Assembly (NCBI GenBank): GCA_947492575.1
Contig: CANLNK010000002.1
Span: 345,304-409,303 of the forward strand
DNA length: 64,000 nucleotides
Direction of reading: 5' to 3'
Source of the DNA: an uncultured Thalassotalea sp.
Lineage (GTDB): Bacteria > Pseudomonadota > Gammaproteobacteria > Enterobacterales > Alteromonadaceae
The notes beneath the pieces were generated by a model. The model saw only the letters and a list, made by a program, of their open reading frames with translations. It did not search any database and was not told the DNA's origin. The position numbers were made by a program, and so were the translations under genes. Shown here piece by piece: positions 44,835-54,871 of the stretch; position 1 is the stretch's first letter, and each line of letters opens with the position of its first letter.

Positions 44835-45946
44835 ACAAATATCTTATCCCGCTGTTAGCGAGTTTCTCATGCTTTTTTAGCATCCCCCTTCATGCCGAAC
44901 CTTACACGGTAAGTCCTGCTAGTTACGACGAAAATATCGTCAACAAAACAGTAACTAAAGCTAAATTACCACTTTCTCATATTTACTTTGGCTCATGCGG
45001 CAAGCAATACAAGCCTATGCCAATCTTCGACGCGATAGTTGAAGACAAACCAGACCTATTTGTTTTCCTCGGAGATAATATCTACGGCGATACCGAGGAT
45101 ATGAGCGAATTGAAAGCTAAATATAAAATGCTTGGTGATCACCCAGGCTTCAAAAAACTAAAAGCAACCTCTCCACTTATCGCGATATGGGATGACCATG
45201 ACTATGGAGAGAATGACGCAGGAAGCGAATATCCACAAAAAGAAGCGTCACGAAAGATCATGCTTGATTTCTGGCAAGAACCTAAAGACTCACCGCGCTA
45301 TAAACGAGACGGTATTTATACCTCTTACATGTATGGCGAAGGCGATCAAAGTGTTCATATCATCATGCCAGATTTACGCTGGAACAGAGCACCGTTACAC
45401 AGCGTAGGCAAGTTAAGTTATGCCATCAAACGCATGCCCAAAAACATGGGACCTTACGAAGTGTCACCTGATGAAAACGCCTCAATGTTAGGAGAAAAGC
45501 AGTGGCAATGGCTGGAGCAAGAGCTCAGAAAGCCCGCTGCCGTTAAGATTATCGCTTCTAGTTTACAGCTACTGCCGGAATTTACCGGTTGGGAATCTTG
45601 GGCAAACTTTCCCTATGACAGAAGCCGATTATTAAGCCAAATAAAGCAGGAAAAAATACCCGGTGTCATTATGATTAGTGGTGATACGCATTGGGGCGAG
45701 CTATCAAAATTAGAAAGCCAGGGAATGTACCCTCTTTATGAAGTTACAAGTTCAGGCTTAAGTGAGAAATGGAAAGATGTTAGCCCTAATAAACATCGTC
45801 TCGGGGATTACACACATGATGTGAACTATGGCTTTATCGATATTGATTGGGAAAAGGAAGATCCAACGATTACATTTGGTTTGAAGCAGGTTGATGGCAA
45901 AGTCTTTAGCCAACAATCACTATCGCTATCCAGCCTTCAATTTTAA
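44831..45946 (+). CDS. PhoD-like alkaline phosphatase/phosphodiesterase
   Basis: 371 residues with a signal peptide (ending PLHA). The PhoD metal-site motifs FGSCGKQYKPMP, FVFLGDNIYGDTED, IAIWDDHDYGENDAG and MISGDTHWGE are all present. It is a secreted or periplasmic metal-dependent phosphatase. It is coupled to the preceding phosphodiesterase-type gene, suggesting stepwise release of phosphate from an ester. Confidence 0.9.
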   Translation: MNKYLIPLLASFSCFFSIPLHAEPYTVSPASYDENIVNKTVTKAKLPLSHIYFGSCGKQYKPMPIFDAIVEDKPDLFVFLGDNIYGDTEDMSELKAKYKMLGDHPGFKKLKATSPLIAIWDDHDYGENDAGSEYPQKEASRKIMLDFWQEPKDSPRYKRDGIYTSYMYGEGDQSVHIIMPDLRWNRAPLHSVGKLSYAIKRMPKNMGPYEVSPDENASMLGEKQWQWLEQELRKPAAVKIIASSLQLLPEFTGWESWANFPYDRSRLLSQIKQEKIPGVIMISGDTHWGELSKLESQGMYPLYEVTSSGLSEKWKDVSPNKHRLGDYTHDVNYGFIDIDWEKEDPTITFGLKQVDGKVFSQQSLSLSSLQF

Positions 45947-46050
45947 GCTATCACTGTAATAGACGAATTATTTGGCTATACTGATCTCGAACTTCGCTAA
46001 AACTTGGCTTTAGCTCAGCTTAAACTTAATACTTCCCAAGGAGGGGAATA

Positions 46051-46254
46051 ATGGAAAAGCAGCAACGTAATAAGATAATGGGAATATCAGGGATAGCCCT
46101 GATGATATCAATGACACTAGTGTACGTTGTCGTGCTATTTATAGTTCGAGAGCAATTGTCGTTGGTAACGTTTGTAATATTAGAACTGCTAGGTATCGCA
46201 GTCATTGCGTTTCTCGGCTATACCGCAAAATACAGATTCGTCGCGAAAGAATGA
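46051..46254 (+). CDS. small two-helix membrane protein
   Basis: 67 residues: basic N-terminus (MEKQQRNKIMG), helix 12-33, short linker, helix 37-58, basic tail. A strong AAGGAGGGG precedes the ATG. It is followed by a terminator. No family recognised. Confidence 0.75.
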   Translation: MEKQQRNKIMGISGIALMISMTLVYVVVLFIVREQLSLVTFVILELLGIAVIAFLGYTAKYRFVAKE

Positions 46255-46272
46255 CGATTTTATCAAGACAGA

Positions 46273-46299
46273 AAAAAGGGCGCAGTATGCGCCCTTTTT
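46273..46299. terminator. bidirectional terminator
   Basis: AAAAAGGGCGCA-GTA-TGCGCCCTTTTT serves the small membrane protein gene on plus and the MFS gene ending at 46324 on minus. Confidence 0.9.
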
Positions 46300-46323
46300 G
46301 TTAATTCGAACTTTGTAGCAAAC

Positions 46324-47793
46324 CTATGCCTGAACTTCTTGCTCATCAGTATCTTTGACAAATACTACCGATAGCGCAGCTAAGAACATCGCTCCACCTG
46401 CTAACATGATAATGTTGATAGCTTCATTGCCGAAGATGTTACTTAAGATCCAACCTGAAGCGATACCCGAAATAATTTGCGGTGCAGCAATAGTAAAGTT
46501 AAAAATACCCATGTAAACACCCGTTTTGTCGGCAGGTAATGCGCCGGCCAAAATAGCGTAAGGCATCGCTAAAATTGCAGCCCAAGCCATACCGACACCT
46601 ACCATAGACCAAATTAGCCCAAGTGCGCCTTGCGGTACTTCAACTTGAGTAATTAACAGGTCAACGTGTGTAATAGTAGGATCTTGGAATAACACAAAGC
46701 TCATGTAGCCTATGCCGCCAGCAACTAAGCTCAACGCATAAGTCACCTTACGACCAAAGGTGTTCGCAAGTTTGGTTAGCATAATCGCGAAGATCACTGA
46801 GAATAGTGCTTGCGCTGCGTACAGGATACCAACCCAGTCGCCAGCAGAACCTTTAGCTGCAGCGATATCAGCTGGTAAACCACCCATTGCGCTAATGTGC
46901 GCAGGATCAAACCACTCAATCGCTACGCCCCAAGTGTGCTGGGTGATAGCCGCAGGTGTGTATGTCCACATAATAAATAACGCGAACCAAGAGAAGAATT
47001 GAACTAACGCTAGTTGCTTCATAATTGGTGGCATATCTTTAAATAACTGCCAGAATCCAGATAAGCGCTCACCTAGAGTTTTCTTCGCCTGTTGCTCTTT
47101 AGCAACGGCTGCAGCGTCCATATTCTTGAATGCGTAGTACTGTTCAGGCGGGTACTCTTTGGTTCTAAATACTGTCCAAAGCACGGAACCTAAAAGTACA
47201 GTAGCACCAATATAGAAAGACCAAATAACCGATGGCGCCACTTCACCCTGATTTGAAACATTGTCTAAGCCAATCACATTAGTTAAGAAGAAAGGTAAAA
47301 TAGAACCAACAACCGCACCAATGTTAATCAACAAGGTTTGCACCGAGTATCCTAAGTTGCGCTGCTTATCTGGCACCATATCAGATACTAGTGAACGGAA
47401 TGGCTGGAACGTTACGTTAAACGCCGCATCTTTTATAGCAAAAATAAACAAGCCGAACAACATAGGCGGAATGAATGCCACCACCATAGAGGCGTTCGGC
47501 AATAGCGCCATCGCCATCGCAGCGACTATTGCACCACCTAAAATAAACGGTAAACGACGCCCCATTTTGTTCCAGGTTTTGTCAGATGCTGCGCCAACGA
47601 TTGGCTGTACGATCAACCCCATGATAGGTGCAGCAAGCCAGAATAGTGATAATGAAGACAGGTCGGCACCTAAGTCCGATAAAATCCGGCTCACATTACC
47701 GTTTTGTAATGCAAAACCAATTTGCACACCTAAAAAGCCAAAACTGACATTCCAAATTTGCCAGAAGCTTAACTGTGGTTTAGTGGCACTCAT
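46324..47793 (-). CDS. MFS sugar transporter (SLC45-like)
   Basis: 489 residues with about 12 membrane helices. It begins LSFWQIWNVSFGFLGVQIGF and has the loop signature GAASDKTWNKMGRRLPFILG. This resembles the maltose/maltodextrin and sucrose carriers of marine Gammaproteobacteria in the SLC45/GPH-like branch. The sugar is uncertain since no catabolic genes are adjacent. It is monocistronic. Confidence 0.85.
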   Translation of the reverse strand: MSATKPQLSFWQIWNVSFGFLGVQIGFALQNGNVSRILSDLGADLSSLSLFWLAAPIMGLIVQPIVGAASDKTWNKMGRRLPFILGGAIVAAMAMALLPNASMVVAFIPPMLFGLFIFAIKDAAFNVTFQPFRSLVSDMVPDKQRNLGYSVQTLLINIGAVVGSILPFFLTNVIGLDNVSNQGEVAPSVIWSFYIGATVLLGSVLWTVFRTKEYPPEQYYAFKNMDAAAVAKEQQAKKTLGERLSGFWQLFKDMPPIMKQLALVQFFSWFALFIMWTYTPAAITQHTWGVAIEWFDPAHISAMGGLPADIAAAKGSAGDWVGILYAAQALFSVIFAIMLTKLANTFGRKVTYALSLVAGGIGYMSFVLFQDPTITHVDLLITQVEVPQGALGLIWSMVGVGMAWAAILAMPYAILAGALPADKTGVYMGIFNFTIAAPQIISGIASGWILSNIFGNEAINIIMLAGGAMFLAALSVVFVKDTDEQEVQA

Positions 47794-48194
47794 AGTACTC
47801 CCCCGAGATAGCGTTATTTGTTGTTATTCTTCGCGTTATCTTTATTCAACGATAGATGATAAATCCGTGGTCAACACAACGAATTTGACGGTTTATTATT
47901 TTTGACGCTTTTACTGCTACGTTCTTTTGTATCGCAGGTAATTTGAGACCTTAAATACAAAAAATGCACACTGCTTTTGCTAGTGTGCATTATTAATCGC
48001 GGAATGCGGCAGCAAGTGCTCAGTTAAATCAACTCAGCGTTAGTAACGCTCACCTAACTAAACAGCAAATTTAAAGCTAACAGCGATAGTAACTGTCGGG
48101 TCGATTTCACTGCAAATTTTTGCATACGTATTCAAGTTGGCACCATTTAAGTTGTCGCAATGTGCCATTTAAAACGTTACGTCGCTCGGCCCTT
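47794..48194. other. intergenic region between parC and the MFS gene
   Basis: About 400 bases. It holds the MFS promoter and a minus-strand terminator (47963-47991) that probably ends parC transcription. No coding frame of substance on either strand. Confidence 0.5.
47956..47991 (-). terminator. terminator downstream of parC
   Basis: AATGCACACT/AGTGTGCATT (47963-47972, 47982-47991) with a 9-base loop, followed on the minus strand by a T run. It is about 200 bases past the parC stop. Confidence 0.75.
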
Positions 48195-50501
48195 TTATTC
48201 GCCTGCTTCGGGTGCTTCCGGCTCTACTGCTTGTTCATCTTTACCCGCCGCCTTTTCAATCTCAATACTATCAACACGCTGCAGGCCACGAGGTAATTTG
48301 TTGCCTCGGCGACCACGCTCACCGCGATAGTGCTCTATATCGGTAGATTTTAGCGTAAGCTTGCGTCGACCAGCATGTAAAGTGATTGAATCTGTTGGCT
48401 CTATCACTTCAATTAAGGTAACAAATTCTTCTCGCGCTTTTGCACGAGCAGCAGAGATGTTGATAATTTTGTTACCCTTACCTTTGCTTAGCACAGGTAA
48501 ATCTTTCGTTGGGAATACCAACATGCGGCCTTCCGACGTTATCGCTAAACACAAGCTTTCATCATGGTTAACAACCGTTTTTGGCATCATCACTTTAGCA
48601 TTCGCAGGCAAGCTTAATAGCGCTTTACCATTCTTATTACGACTAACCATATCAGCAAACGTACCGACAAAACCGTAACCAGCGTCAGAGCTAAGTAAGT
48701 ATTTACTTTCATCGTCAGCCATCACAATTTGAGTGAATGTCTCACCTGTCGACAAGTTAAATCGACCGGTAAGCGGCTCACCTTGGCTACGTGCTGTTGG
48801 AAGGCTATGGGCATCGGCTGTGTAGGCTCGACCACTCGAATCAATAAATACGACAGGTCGATTGCTGCGGCCCTTCGCAGCACAAAGATAGGTATCCCCT
48901 GCCTTGTAACTCATCTGCTCTGGCTCAATATCATGGCCTTTTGCACAACGTGCCCAACCTTTTTCAGATACAACAACGGTTACCGCTTCACTAGGCATTA
49001 GATCTTTTTCAGAAAGTGCTTTCGCTTCGCCACGTTCTACAATTTTAGAACGACGCTCGTCACCATATTGCTCAGCCGCGGCTAGAATTTCCTTTTTAAG
49101 TAAGGTATTCATGCGTGCTTTAGAGTTTAAGGTTTTCTCTAGCTGTTCACGTTCTTTGTTTAGCTCGTCTTGCTCTGTACGAATCTTAATTTCTTCTAAC
49201 TTAGCCAATTGGCGAAGCTTGATTTCTAAAATCGCATTCGCTTGAATCTCAGATAAGTTAAAACGTGACATCAATTCCGCTTTCGGATCATCAAAAGTAC
49301 GGATGATCTCGATCACTTCATCAATGTTGAGATAAGCGACCAACAAGCCATCTAAAATGTGTAATCTAGCAAGTACTTTATCTAAACGATATTGCAAACG
49401 ACGACGTGTCGTTTCACGGCGGAACTCTAACCACTCAGCCAGAATATCTTTTAAGTTCTTTACCGCTGGTTTGTTATCCAAGCCTATCATGTTGAGGTTT
49501 ACACGATAGTTCTTCTCTAAATCTGTGGTCGCAAACAAATGCTGCATTAATTGCTCGGTATCGACACGATTAGAACGTGGAACCACAACCAAGCGAATTG
49601 GATTTTCATGATCAGACTCATCACGTAAGTCGACCACCATCGGCAACTTCTTCGCCTGCATTTGCGCGGCGATTTGCTCTAAGACCTTGGCACCAGATGC
49701 CTGATGTGGCAACGCAGTAATAACAATTTCACCCTGCTCAACTTCATAAACAGCGCGCATTTTGATACTGCCGCGTCCAGTCTGATAGATTTTCTCTATG
49801 TCTGCTTTTGGCGTGATAATTTCAGCGTCAGTTGGATAGTCTGGGCCTTGAACGTGCTCTAACAACTCACCTAATTCGGTTTTTGGTTTTTCAATAAGTT
49901 GCACACATGCGTTGGCAATTTCACGCACATTGTGTGGTGGAATGTCGGTCGCCATACCAACAGCAATACCGGTAATGCCATTAAGCATAATGTGCGGTAG
50001 TCGAGCAGGTAGGGTTTTAGGCTCCTTCATAGTGCCATCAAAGTTTGGTATCCAGTCAACCGTGCCTTGACCTAATTCCGATAACAACACTTCACTAAAT
50101 TTTGATAAACGCGCCTCGGTGTAACGCATTGCCGCAAATGATTTAGGATCATCTGGAGCACCCCAGTTACCTTGACCATCAACCAATGGATAACGATAAG
50201 AAAATGGCTGCGCCATCAACACCATAGCTTCATAACAAGCAGAATCACCATGCGGATGGAACTTACCCAAAACGTCACCAACGGTACGTGCCGACTTTTT
50301 ATATTTCGCAACCGCTGAAAGGCCAAGTTCTGACATAGCATAAACAATACGACGCTGAACCGGTTTCAAACCATCGCCAATATGTGGCAAGGCACGGTCC
50401 ATAATCACGTACATAGAGTAATTAAGATAAGCTTCTTCGGTAAATCGCCTTAGCGGAACTTGTTCGATACCTTCGAGACTATATTCGAGCACATCAGACA
50501 T
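48195..50501 (-). CDS. parC: DNA topoisomerase IV subunit A
   Basis: 768 residues, full length. The catalytic Tyr is Y127 in MRYTEARLS. The quinolone-resistance region [13 protein letters not shown] has Ser87 and Glu91 (E. coli Ser80 and Glu84), that is, the susceptible residues. A breakage-reunion core and a C-terminal beta-pinwheel with acidic tail follow. It decatenates daughter chromosomes together with ParE, which is not in the window. Confidence 0.97.
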   Translation of the reverse strand: MSDVLEYSLEGIEQVPLRRFTEEAYLNYSMYVIMDRALPHIGDGLKPVQRRIVYAMSELGLSAVAKYKKSARTVGDVLGKFHPHGDSACYEAMVLMAQPFSYRYPLVDGQGNWGAPDDPKSFAAMRYTEARLSKFSEVLLSELGQGTVDWIPNFDGTMKEPKTLPARLPHIMLNGITGIAVGMATDIPPHNVREIANACVQLIEKPKTELGELLEHVQGPDYPTDAEIITPKADIEKIYQTGRGSIKMRAVYEVEQGEIVITALPHQASGAKVLEQIAAQMQAKKLPMVVDLRDESDHENPIRLVVVPRSNRVDTEQLMQHLFATTDLEKNYRVNLNMIGLDNKPAVKNLKDILAEWLEFRRETTRRRLQYRLDKVLARLHILDGLLVAYLNIDEVIEIIRTFDDPKAELMSRFNLSEIQANAILEIKLRQLAKLEEIKIRTEQDELNKEREQLEKTLNSKARMNTLLKKEILAAAEQYGDERRSKIVERGEAKALSEKDLMPSEAVTVVVSEKGWARCAKGHDIEPEQMSYKAGDTYLCAAKGRSNRPVVFIDSSGRAYTADAHSLPTARSQGEPLTGRFNLSTGETFTQIVMADDESKYLLSSDAGYGFVGTFADMVSRNKNGKALLSLPANAKVMMPKTVVNHDESLCLAITSEGRMLVFPTKDLPVLSKGKGNKIINISAARAKAREEFVTLIEVIEPTDSITLHAGRRKLTLKSTDIEHYRGERGRRGNKLPRGLQRVDSIEIEKAAGKDEQAVEPEAPEAGE

Positions 50502-50689
50502 GAGTTAAATTTCCTACACGGTGTCTTTCGATAAAATGGGGACTGCACGAGGCAGTGAATTTCTTTATTGTTATTAGTCGAGCACGATCACACTGGTCAT
50601 TACAATCAGGATCGTTACCACTACTTTATCTGATTATGTGCGCGGAAAAAACCGGAAATTGGTAGGAATTGATGATTTATCTTAATGGA

Positions 50690-50735
50690 TGAAAAACAAT
50701 GGCTAACTTATGTGCAAGTGTTGTTCAGTTAGCCA
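50690..50735 (-). terminator. terminator of the ars operon
   Basis: TGGCTAACT (50699-50707) and AGTTAGCCA (50727-50735) pair, with a T-rich tract after the hairpin on the minus strand, 19 bases past the VOC gene. Confidence 0.7.
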
Positions 50736-50754
50736 CTTACCAGCGCTCTGCTGG

Positions 50755-51168
50755 CTATTTCTTCCAATCAAAGTGCCAGAAGCTAGCCTCAATTTTATTG
50801 CCTTCGGGGTCAATAACGAAACACCCATAATATGGCTCGCCATAATCTGGTCTTGGTCCAGGCTTGCCGTTACATTTGGCACCCAGTTCGATTGCAAGCC
50901 GATAAAACGCTTCTACTTGCGATATGCTTTTAGCGACAAAACCAAAATGAACGCCGTTACCTGCCGACATTGGCTGTTTATCAAACGGAATTTGCACCCA
51001 AAATTCAGGATACCCTTTGCCAAAGGCCAGCGCGTGAGAATACTCACTAACGAGATCTATATCTAAGGTAGCTAATAGTGGCTGGTAAAAAGCTTTTGCC
51101 TTAACGAGATCATGAGTGCCGATGGAAGCGTGGCATATTGCCCGATCGTGATTAGTTTTTATTGCCAT
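50755..51168 (-). CDS. VOC-family (glyoxalase-fold) protein
   Basis: 137 residues of the vicinal-oxygen-chelate fold: HASIGTHDLVKAKAFYQPLL, GVHFGFVAKSI, and CFVIDPEGNKIEASFW with a metal-ligand Glu. It lies 12 bases after arsJ and so belongs to the arsenic operon transcript. It lacks the adjacent Cys pair of ArsI C-As lyase, so that role is not supported. It may handle a toxic metabolite or be a passenger. Confidence 0.82.
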   Translation of the reverse strand: MAIKTNHDRAICHASIGTHDLVKAKAFYQPLLATLDIDLVSEYSHALAFGKGYPEFWVQIPFDKQPMSAGNGVHFGFVAKSISQVEAFYRLAIELGAKCNGKPGPRPDYGEPYYGCFVIDPEGNKIEASFWHFDWKK

Positions 51169-51180
51169 TAACCTTTACCC

Positions 51181-52440
51181 TCAATTCTTAGCTTCAACTC
51201 TGACCTTTAAGATAAGCAGCGCTGCCATCGCTGCCAATATTGTAGAGATTAGTAAGCACGCGGCTAGCCCATACTGCTGATACATATAGCCAGAAAATAC
51301 TGTACCTATCAGTCGCCCCAAGGCATTTGCCATGTAATAAAAACCGACATCCATGGAAACACCATCATCACTTGCCATAGCAACAATCAAATAACTATGT
51401 ACGGCAGAGTTAACGGCAAAGACTACTCCAAAGATCAATAACCCACCCACCAGCAAGCTTTCGATATCCATAGATAGTAGAAGCGACTGCTGCACACTTT
51501 GAGAGCTCGCGCCGTCATGCAGTGTCAGAAAAAAGTAGATCAGCCCGCCAACAAGCGCTAACACGCCGCCCCAAAGTGCAGCGACTTTATGACCACTATG
51601 CCCGTCAACTTTAACAAGTTTTGGTGTACTCGCTTGAACAGCACCGTAGCCAATAACCCAAAGCGCCATAAACGTACCTACATTGTGATGCGCCCAGCCT
51701 AGTTGACTGACAAAATACACAGGAATTGCCACCACGAACCAAACATCACGTGCCGCAAACAAGCACATGCGTGCTGCTGCTAAGTAATTTAGCGATGCGT
51801 TCTTAGAAAAGATATCGCGAAACTTGGGTTTGTTTTTCGCTTTACCGATATCCCCTTTAAGCAAAATTGAGCTGAGTACGACAACAAGAAATAAACCTGC
51901 CGCCATCGTGAGAATAGCGTATTGGAACCCCAATACCGTTAGCAATAAACCACCAAGGAAAAAGCCAACGCCTTTGAGGGTGTTCTTAGAACCCGTTAGA
52001 ATCGCCACCCATTTATACAAGGTACCCTGCGCATCTTTTGGTACCAAAGTTTTGATACTACTTTTGGCACTCATTTTATTGAGATCTTTGGCTATGCCAG
52101 AAAGCGCTTGAGCTGCCATCACCCACGCAACAGTGAGCCATTCAGTTGGCACCACGAGCATTAATAGAGCCAAAACCTGCATCACCAAACCTATTTGCAT
52201 GGTTTTGTTAAGCCCAATTCGCGCACCGAGCCAACCGCCAATTAAATTGGTAACAACCCCGAAGATTTCATAAAACAAAAACAGCATGGCAATACTCATC
52301 GGTGAGTAGCCAAGTTGATGAAAATAAAGCACCACTAACATACGCAACGCACCGTCTGTTAATGTGAATGCCCAATAATTTCCCGTGATCAGCAAATACT
52401 GTTTTACCGATTGTGGCAATGACGCCAAACTTGCAAACAT
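51181..52440 (-). CDS. arsJ: organoarsenical efflux MFS transporter ArsJ
   Basis: 419 residues with about 12 membrane helices. The N-terminal motif NYWAFTLTDGALRMLVVLYF and GIAKDLNKMSAKSSIK are characteristic of ArsJ. ArsJ exports 1-arseno-3-phosphoglycerate made by an associated GAPDH, and that gene lies 35 bases upstream. ArsR follows the usual order. The pair detoxifies arsenate without an arsenate reductase; none is seen nearby. Confidence 0.92.
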   Translation of the reverse strand: MFASLASLPQSVKQYLLITGNYWAFTLTDGALRMLVVLYFHQLGYSPMSIAMLFLFYEIFGVVTNLIGGWLGARIGLNKTMQIGLVMQVLALLMLVVPTEWLTVAWVMAAQALSGIAKDLNKMSAKSSIKTLVPKDAQGTLYKWVAILTGSKNTLKGVGFFLGGLLLTVLGFQYAILTMAAGLFLVVVLSSILLKGDIGKAKNKPKFRDIFSKNASLNYLAAARMCLFAARDVWFVVAIPVYFVSQLGWAHHNVGTFMALWVIGYGAVQASTPKLVKVDGHSGHKVAALWGGVLALVGGLIYFFLTLHDGASSQSVQQSLLLSMDIESLLVGGLLIFGVVFAVNSAVHSYLIVAMASDDGVSMDVGFYYMANALGRLIGTVFSGYMYQQYGLAACLLISTILAAMAALLILKVRVEAKN

Positions 52441-52475
52441 GCTGTTATTCCGACTTTACAAAATGAATGCAGGGC

Positions 52476-53483
52476 TTAGCTCAAGCTAAACCCGACTTTT
52501 TTAACTAACTCAGCGGTGCGATTTGCGTAGCCCCACTCATTGTCATACCAAAGGTACATTTTCAGTTGGGTGTCATTTACCACCATAGTTGACAGTGCAT
52601 CAACAATACTTGAACGAGGGTCTGTCTTGTAGTCAATGGAGACAAGTGGACGTTCTTCGTATCCCAATACTCCACTTAGCTCACCTTCTGCCGCTTCCGA
52701 CATAAGCTGGTTTATCTCTTCAACAGTGACAGCGCGATTCATCTCAAAGACACAATCGGTAATTGATGCATTGGTTAACGGCACACGCACCGCATGACCA
52801 TTTAATTTGCCTTTAAGTTCAGGGAATATATGCGTAATTGCTGTCGCAGAGCCTGTAGTTGTTGGTATTAAACTGGTACCACAGCTACGAGCACGACGTA
52901 GGTCTTTATGCGGAGCGTCAATAATAGTTTGCGTGTTAGTAATATCGTGAATAGTTGTCATACTACCGTGCTTGATACCAATTTTTTCTTGAAGCACTTT
53001 AACAACAGGCGCCAAACAGTTAGTGGTACATGAAGCAGCCGTTACGATGTCAAACTTGTCTGCATCGTAAAGGTCATCGTTAACCCCCATAACAATATTC
53101 AGTACACCTTCTTCTTTTACAGGTGCTGTTACTACAACTTTCTTCACACCTTGATCTAAATAGGCTTGAAGTTTAGCGGTTGACTTCATTTTGCCTGACG
53201 CTTCCACGACAATGTCGCATCCCGACCAGTCAGTTTCTGCAATTGTTTTGTTATGCGTAACGGCAACCTGCTGACCATTAACTAACATTTGGCTGCCTTC
53301 GCTTGTCGCTTGGTGCTGCCAGATGCCGTGCACGGAATCAAAGTTAATTAAGTGCGCTAGTGTTGCTGCATCACCTGCTGGATCATTGATTTGCACAAAT
53401 TCAATTTCTGGCCAATCCCACGCGGCACGAAACACTAAACGTCCCATACGACCAAAGCCGTTAATACCTACTTTAATTGTCAT
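52476..53483 (-). CDS. ArsJ-associated glyceraldehyde-3-phosphate dehydrogenase
   Basis: 335 residues with the complete type I GAPDH fold: NAD site [16 protein letters not shown] and active-site [10 protein letters not shown] with Cys152. By its place between arsR and arsJ it is the arsenate-resistance copy, which puts arsenate in place of phosphate to give 1-arseno-3-phosphoglycerate. It is presumably not the glycolytic gene of the cell. Confidence 0.93.
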   Translation of the reverse strand: MTIKVGINGFGRMGRLVFRAAWDWPEIEFVQINDPAGDAATLAHLINFDSVHGIWQHQATSEGSQMLVNGQQVAVTHNKTIAETDWSGCDIVVEASGKMKSTAKLQAYLDQGVKKVVVTAPVKEEGVLNIVMGVNDDLYDADKFDIVTAASCTTNCLAPVVKVLQEKIGIKHGSMTTIHDITNTQTIIDAPHKDLRRARSCGTSLIPTTTGSATAITHIFPELKGKLNGHAVRVPLTNASITDCVFEMNRAVTVEEINQLMSEAAEGELSGVLGYEERPLVSIDYKTDPRSSIVDALSTMVVNDTQLKMYLWYDNEWGYANRTAELVKKVGFSLS

Positions 53484-53498
53484 CTCTATACCCTTAAC

Positions 53499-53530
53499 TT
53501 AAGACTTTTAATTTAAGACTTTTAATTTAA
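53499..53530. repeat. 14-bp tandem repeat between arsR and the GAPDH gene
   Basis: About 2.3 copies of TTAAGACTTTTAAT lie 16 bases before the GAPDH start. It may be a small duplication, or affect operon mRNA. No known function. Confidence 0.7.
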
Positions 53531-53598
53531 CTTCTGACTGTATCTTCGCTTGTCACACTACTCAGCTACATATCCTGTTTACACAAGGAAGCAGAACA

Positions 53599-53955
53599 TT
53601 AACAGCAGAGCTTTTCCCGCTCTGGTCTGTCTCCCATTGCATTCAAACGCTGTAAGTACACTTCTATTTTGTCCTGCGAAAGTGACAATGCGTTTTCAAT
53701 AATGTTGCTAGCCTCCTTCGGTAGCTCAGGCGCCAATGAATAATGCACCCATTTACCGCTTCGGCGTGTTGCTAAGACACCCGCCTCACGCAACATGGCT
53801 AAATGACGTGAGATTTTAGGCTGAGATAATTCAAGCGCTTGCGTGAATTCACAAACACAAAGCTCTCCTTGCTGATGAATCAGTAGAACAACTGCTAGTC
53901 GTGTTTCATCAGATAAAAGTTTAAAGAGCGTTAAGCTGTCAACTGAAGATGTCAT
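53599..53955 (-). CDS. arsR: ArsR-family arsenic-responsive repressor
   Basis: 118 residues with winged helix (LSQPKISRHLAMLREAG), the As(III)-binding pair ELCVCEF (C33, C35) in the classical ArsR position, and a C-terminal CC (117-118). It would release DNA upon binding arsenite. An inverted repeat 23 bases upstream is the likely operator. First gene of arsR-GAPDH-arsJ-VOC. Confidence 0.94.
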   Translation of the reverse strand: MTSSVDSLTLFKLLSDETRLAVVLLIHQQGELCVCEFTQALELSQPKISRHLAMLREAGVLATRRSGKWVHYSLAPELPKEASNIIENALSLSQDKIEVYLQRLNAMGDRPEREKLCC

Positions 53956-53977
53956 TATTACCTCAAAGCGACATATG

Positions 53978-54015
53978 AAAATTCATATATATGCATTTTA
54001 ATATATATGAATTTT
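53978..54015. promoter_or_regulatory. ArsR operator
   Basis: A perfect 15-bp inverted repeat, AAAATTCATATATAT and its complement, with an 8-base spacer, lies directly upstream of arsR. The AT-rich ATTCATAT/ATATGAAT pattern fits ArsR-family operators. Confidence 0.8.
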
Positions 54016-54070
54016 TACATGTGTTAATTTGAGATGCAATCAATGAATTAATAAACGGTGGTAAAAACTG

Positions 54071-54734
54071 CTAAAGCGTTTGACTTAAATCGAAATAATG
54101 ACCAAGCCCCAAGGTAAAGATCCATGCCCCCCAAAGACTGTGTTCAAGGGCAACAAGTAATGTAGAGCGAGACACTGCATAAGTTTTACTAAAGCAATAG
54201 CCAGCTATTGTCGAGAGTACTACGGCAACCCAGTTACCATAAATAATATGTGCAAAGCCAAAACTCGTGGAACTCAGCCAAACACGATGTTTTTTCCTCG
54301 GAACGATCCGTTTATATCGATGAAAAAAAAAATGTTCTGAAAATGAGCTCTTGCGGCAACGCTGAAAATAGTGGGTAAAGAAGTAGAAGTAGCAACCAAG
54401 CTTTAGGCCATTGGCTGGGCATAACAAACAGCCCATCAGGATTGATGAGCGCAAAGACAAAAGTGCTAGCCAACATTAACCCGAGAAAAAGTAAAAGGGT
54501 ACGGCCAATCCGTTTGTTGAAGCCGATTTTATTGGTCAAACGAAAACGCTTAAATCGCCGATCCTTAATCAACAAGGTCAAACAAAGTGCACCTACCACA
54601 GTCACAATAGGCAGTACCCAGTCCGCTATGATCGGCTTTATTGACCACAGCAGTATCGGTGTTAGCACAAATAAGCAGGCAAGCTCTAGCCAAATTTTAA
54701 ACGATGGATGGCGGTATATAGTCGATAGTTCCAC
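54071..54734 (-). pseudogene. CPBP-family intramembrane protease, frameshifted at an A10 run
   Basis: Two overlapping frames together give one CPBP protease. Frame 1 (start 54734) runs through membrane helices to motif 1, QELIFRTFFF, then hits a stop at 54312. Frame 2 (54071 to about 54330) continues with HRYKR, motif 2 FGFAHIIYGN and motif 3 EHSLWG. The junction is a run of ten T on the coding strand (A10 at about 54322-54332); nine would restore the full frame of about 220 residues. This may be decay, phase variation, transcriptional slippage that restores some product, or a base-calling error. All three motif regions are otherwise intact. It lies upstream of arsR on the same strand. Confidence 0.85.
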
Positions 54735-54871
54735 TGGCTAAACTCTCTATACTTTCGTTAGAATACTGTGCTTTGTATCAGTTGAATTAAATGTTCATTT
54801 AAATTGGTATTGTTTAACTGTAGATCATCATTGGTAGGCTCGCATTGCGAAAGCATTGCAGTCAGGAGTTT

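Noticed and set aside
47261..47905. 214-residue plus-strand frame opposite the MFS transporter
   Set aside because: Antisense shadow of a clear transporter gene; its sequence has no recognisable features.
50755..51168. VOC protein as ArsI C-As lyase
   Set aside because: ArsI needs an adjacent Cys pair for As(III); the two Cys here are not adjacent and lie elsewhere. Kept as general VOC.
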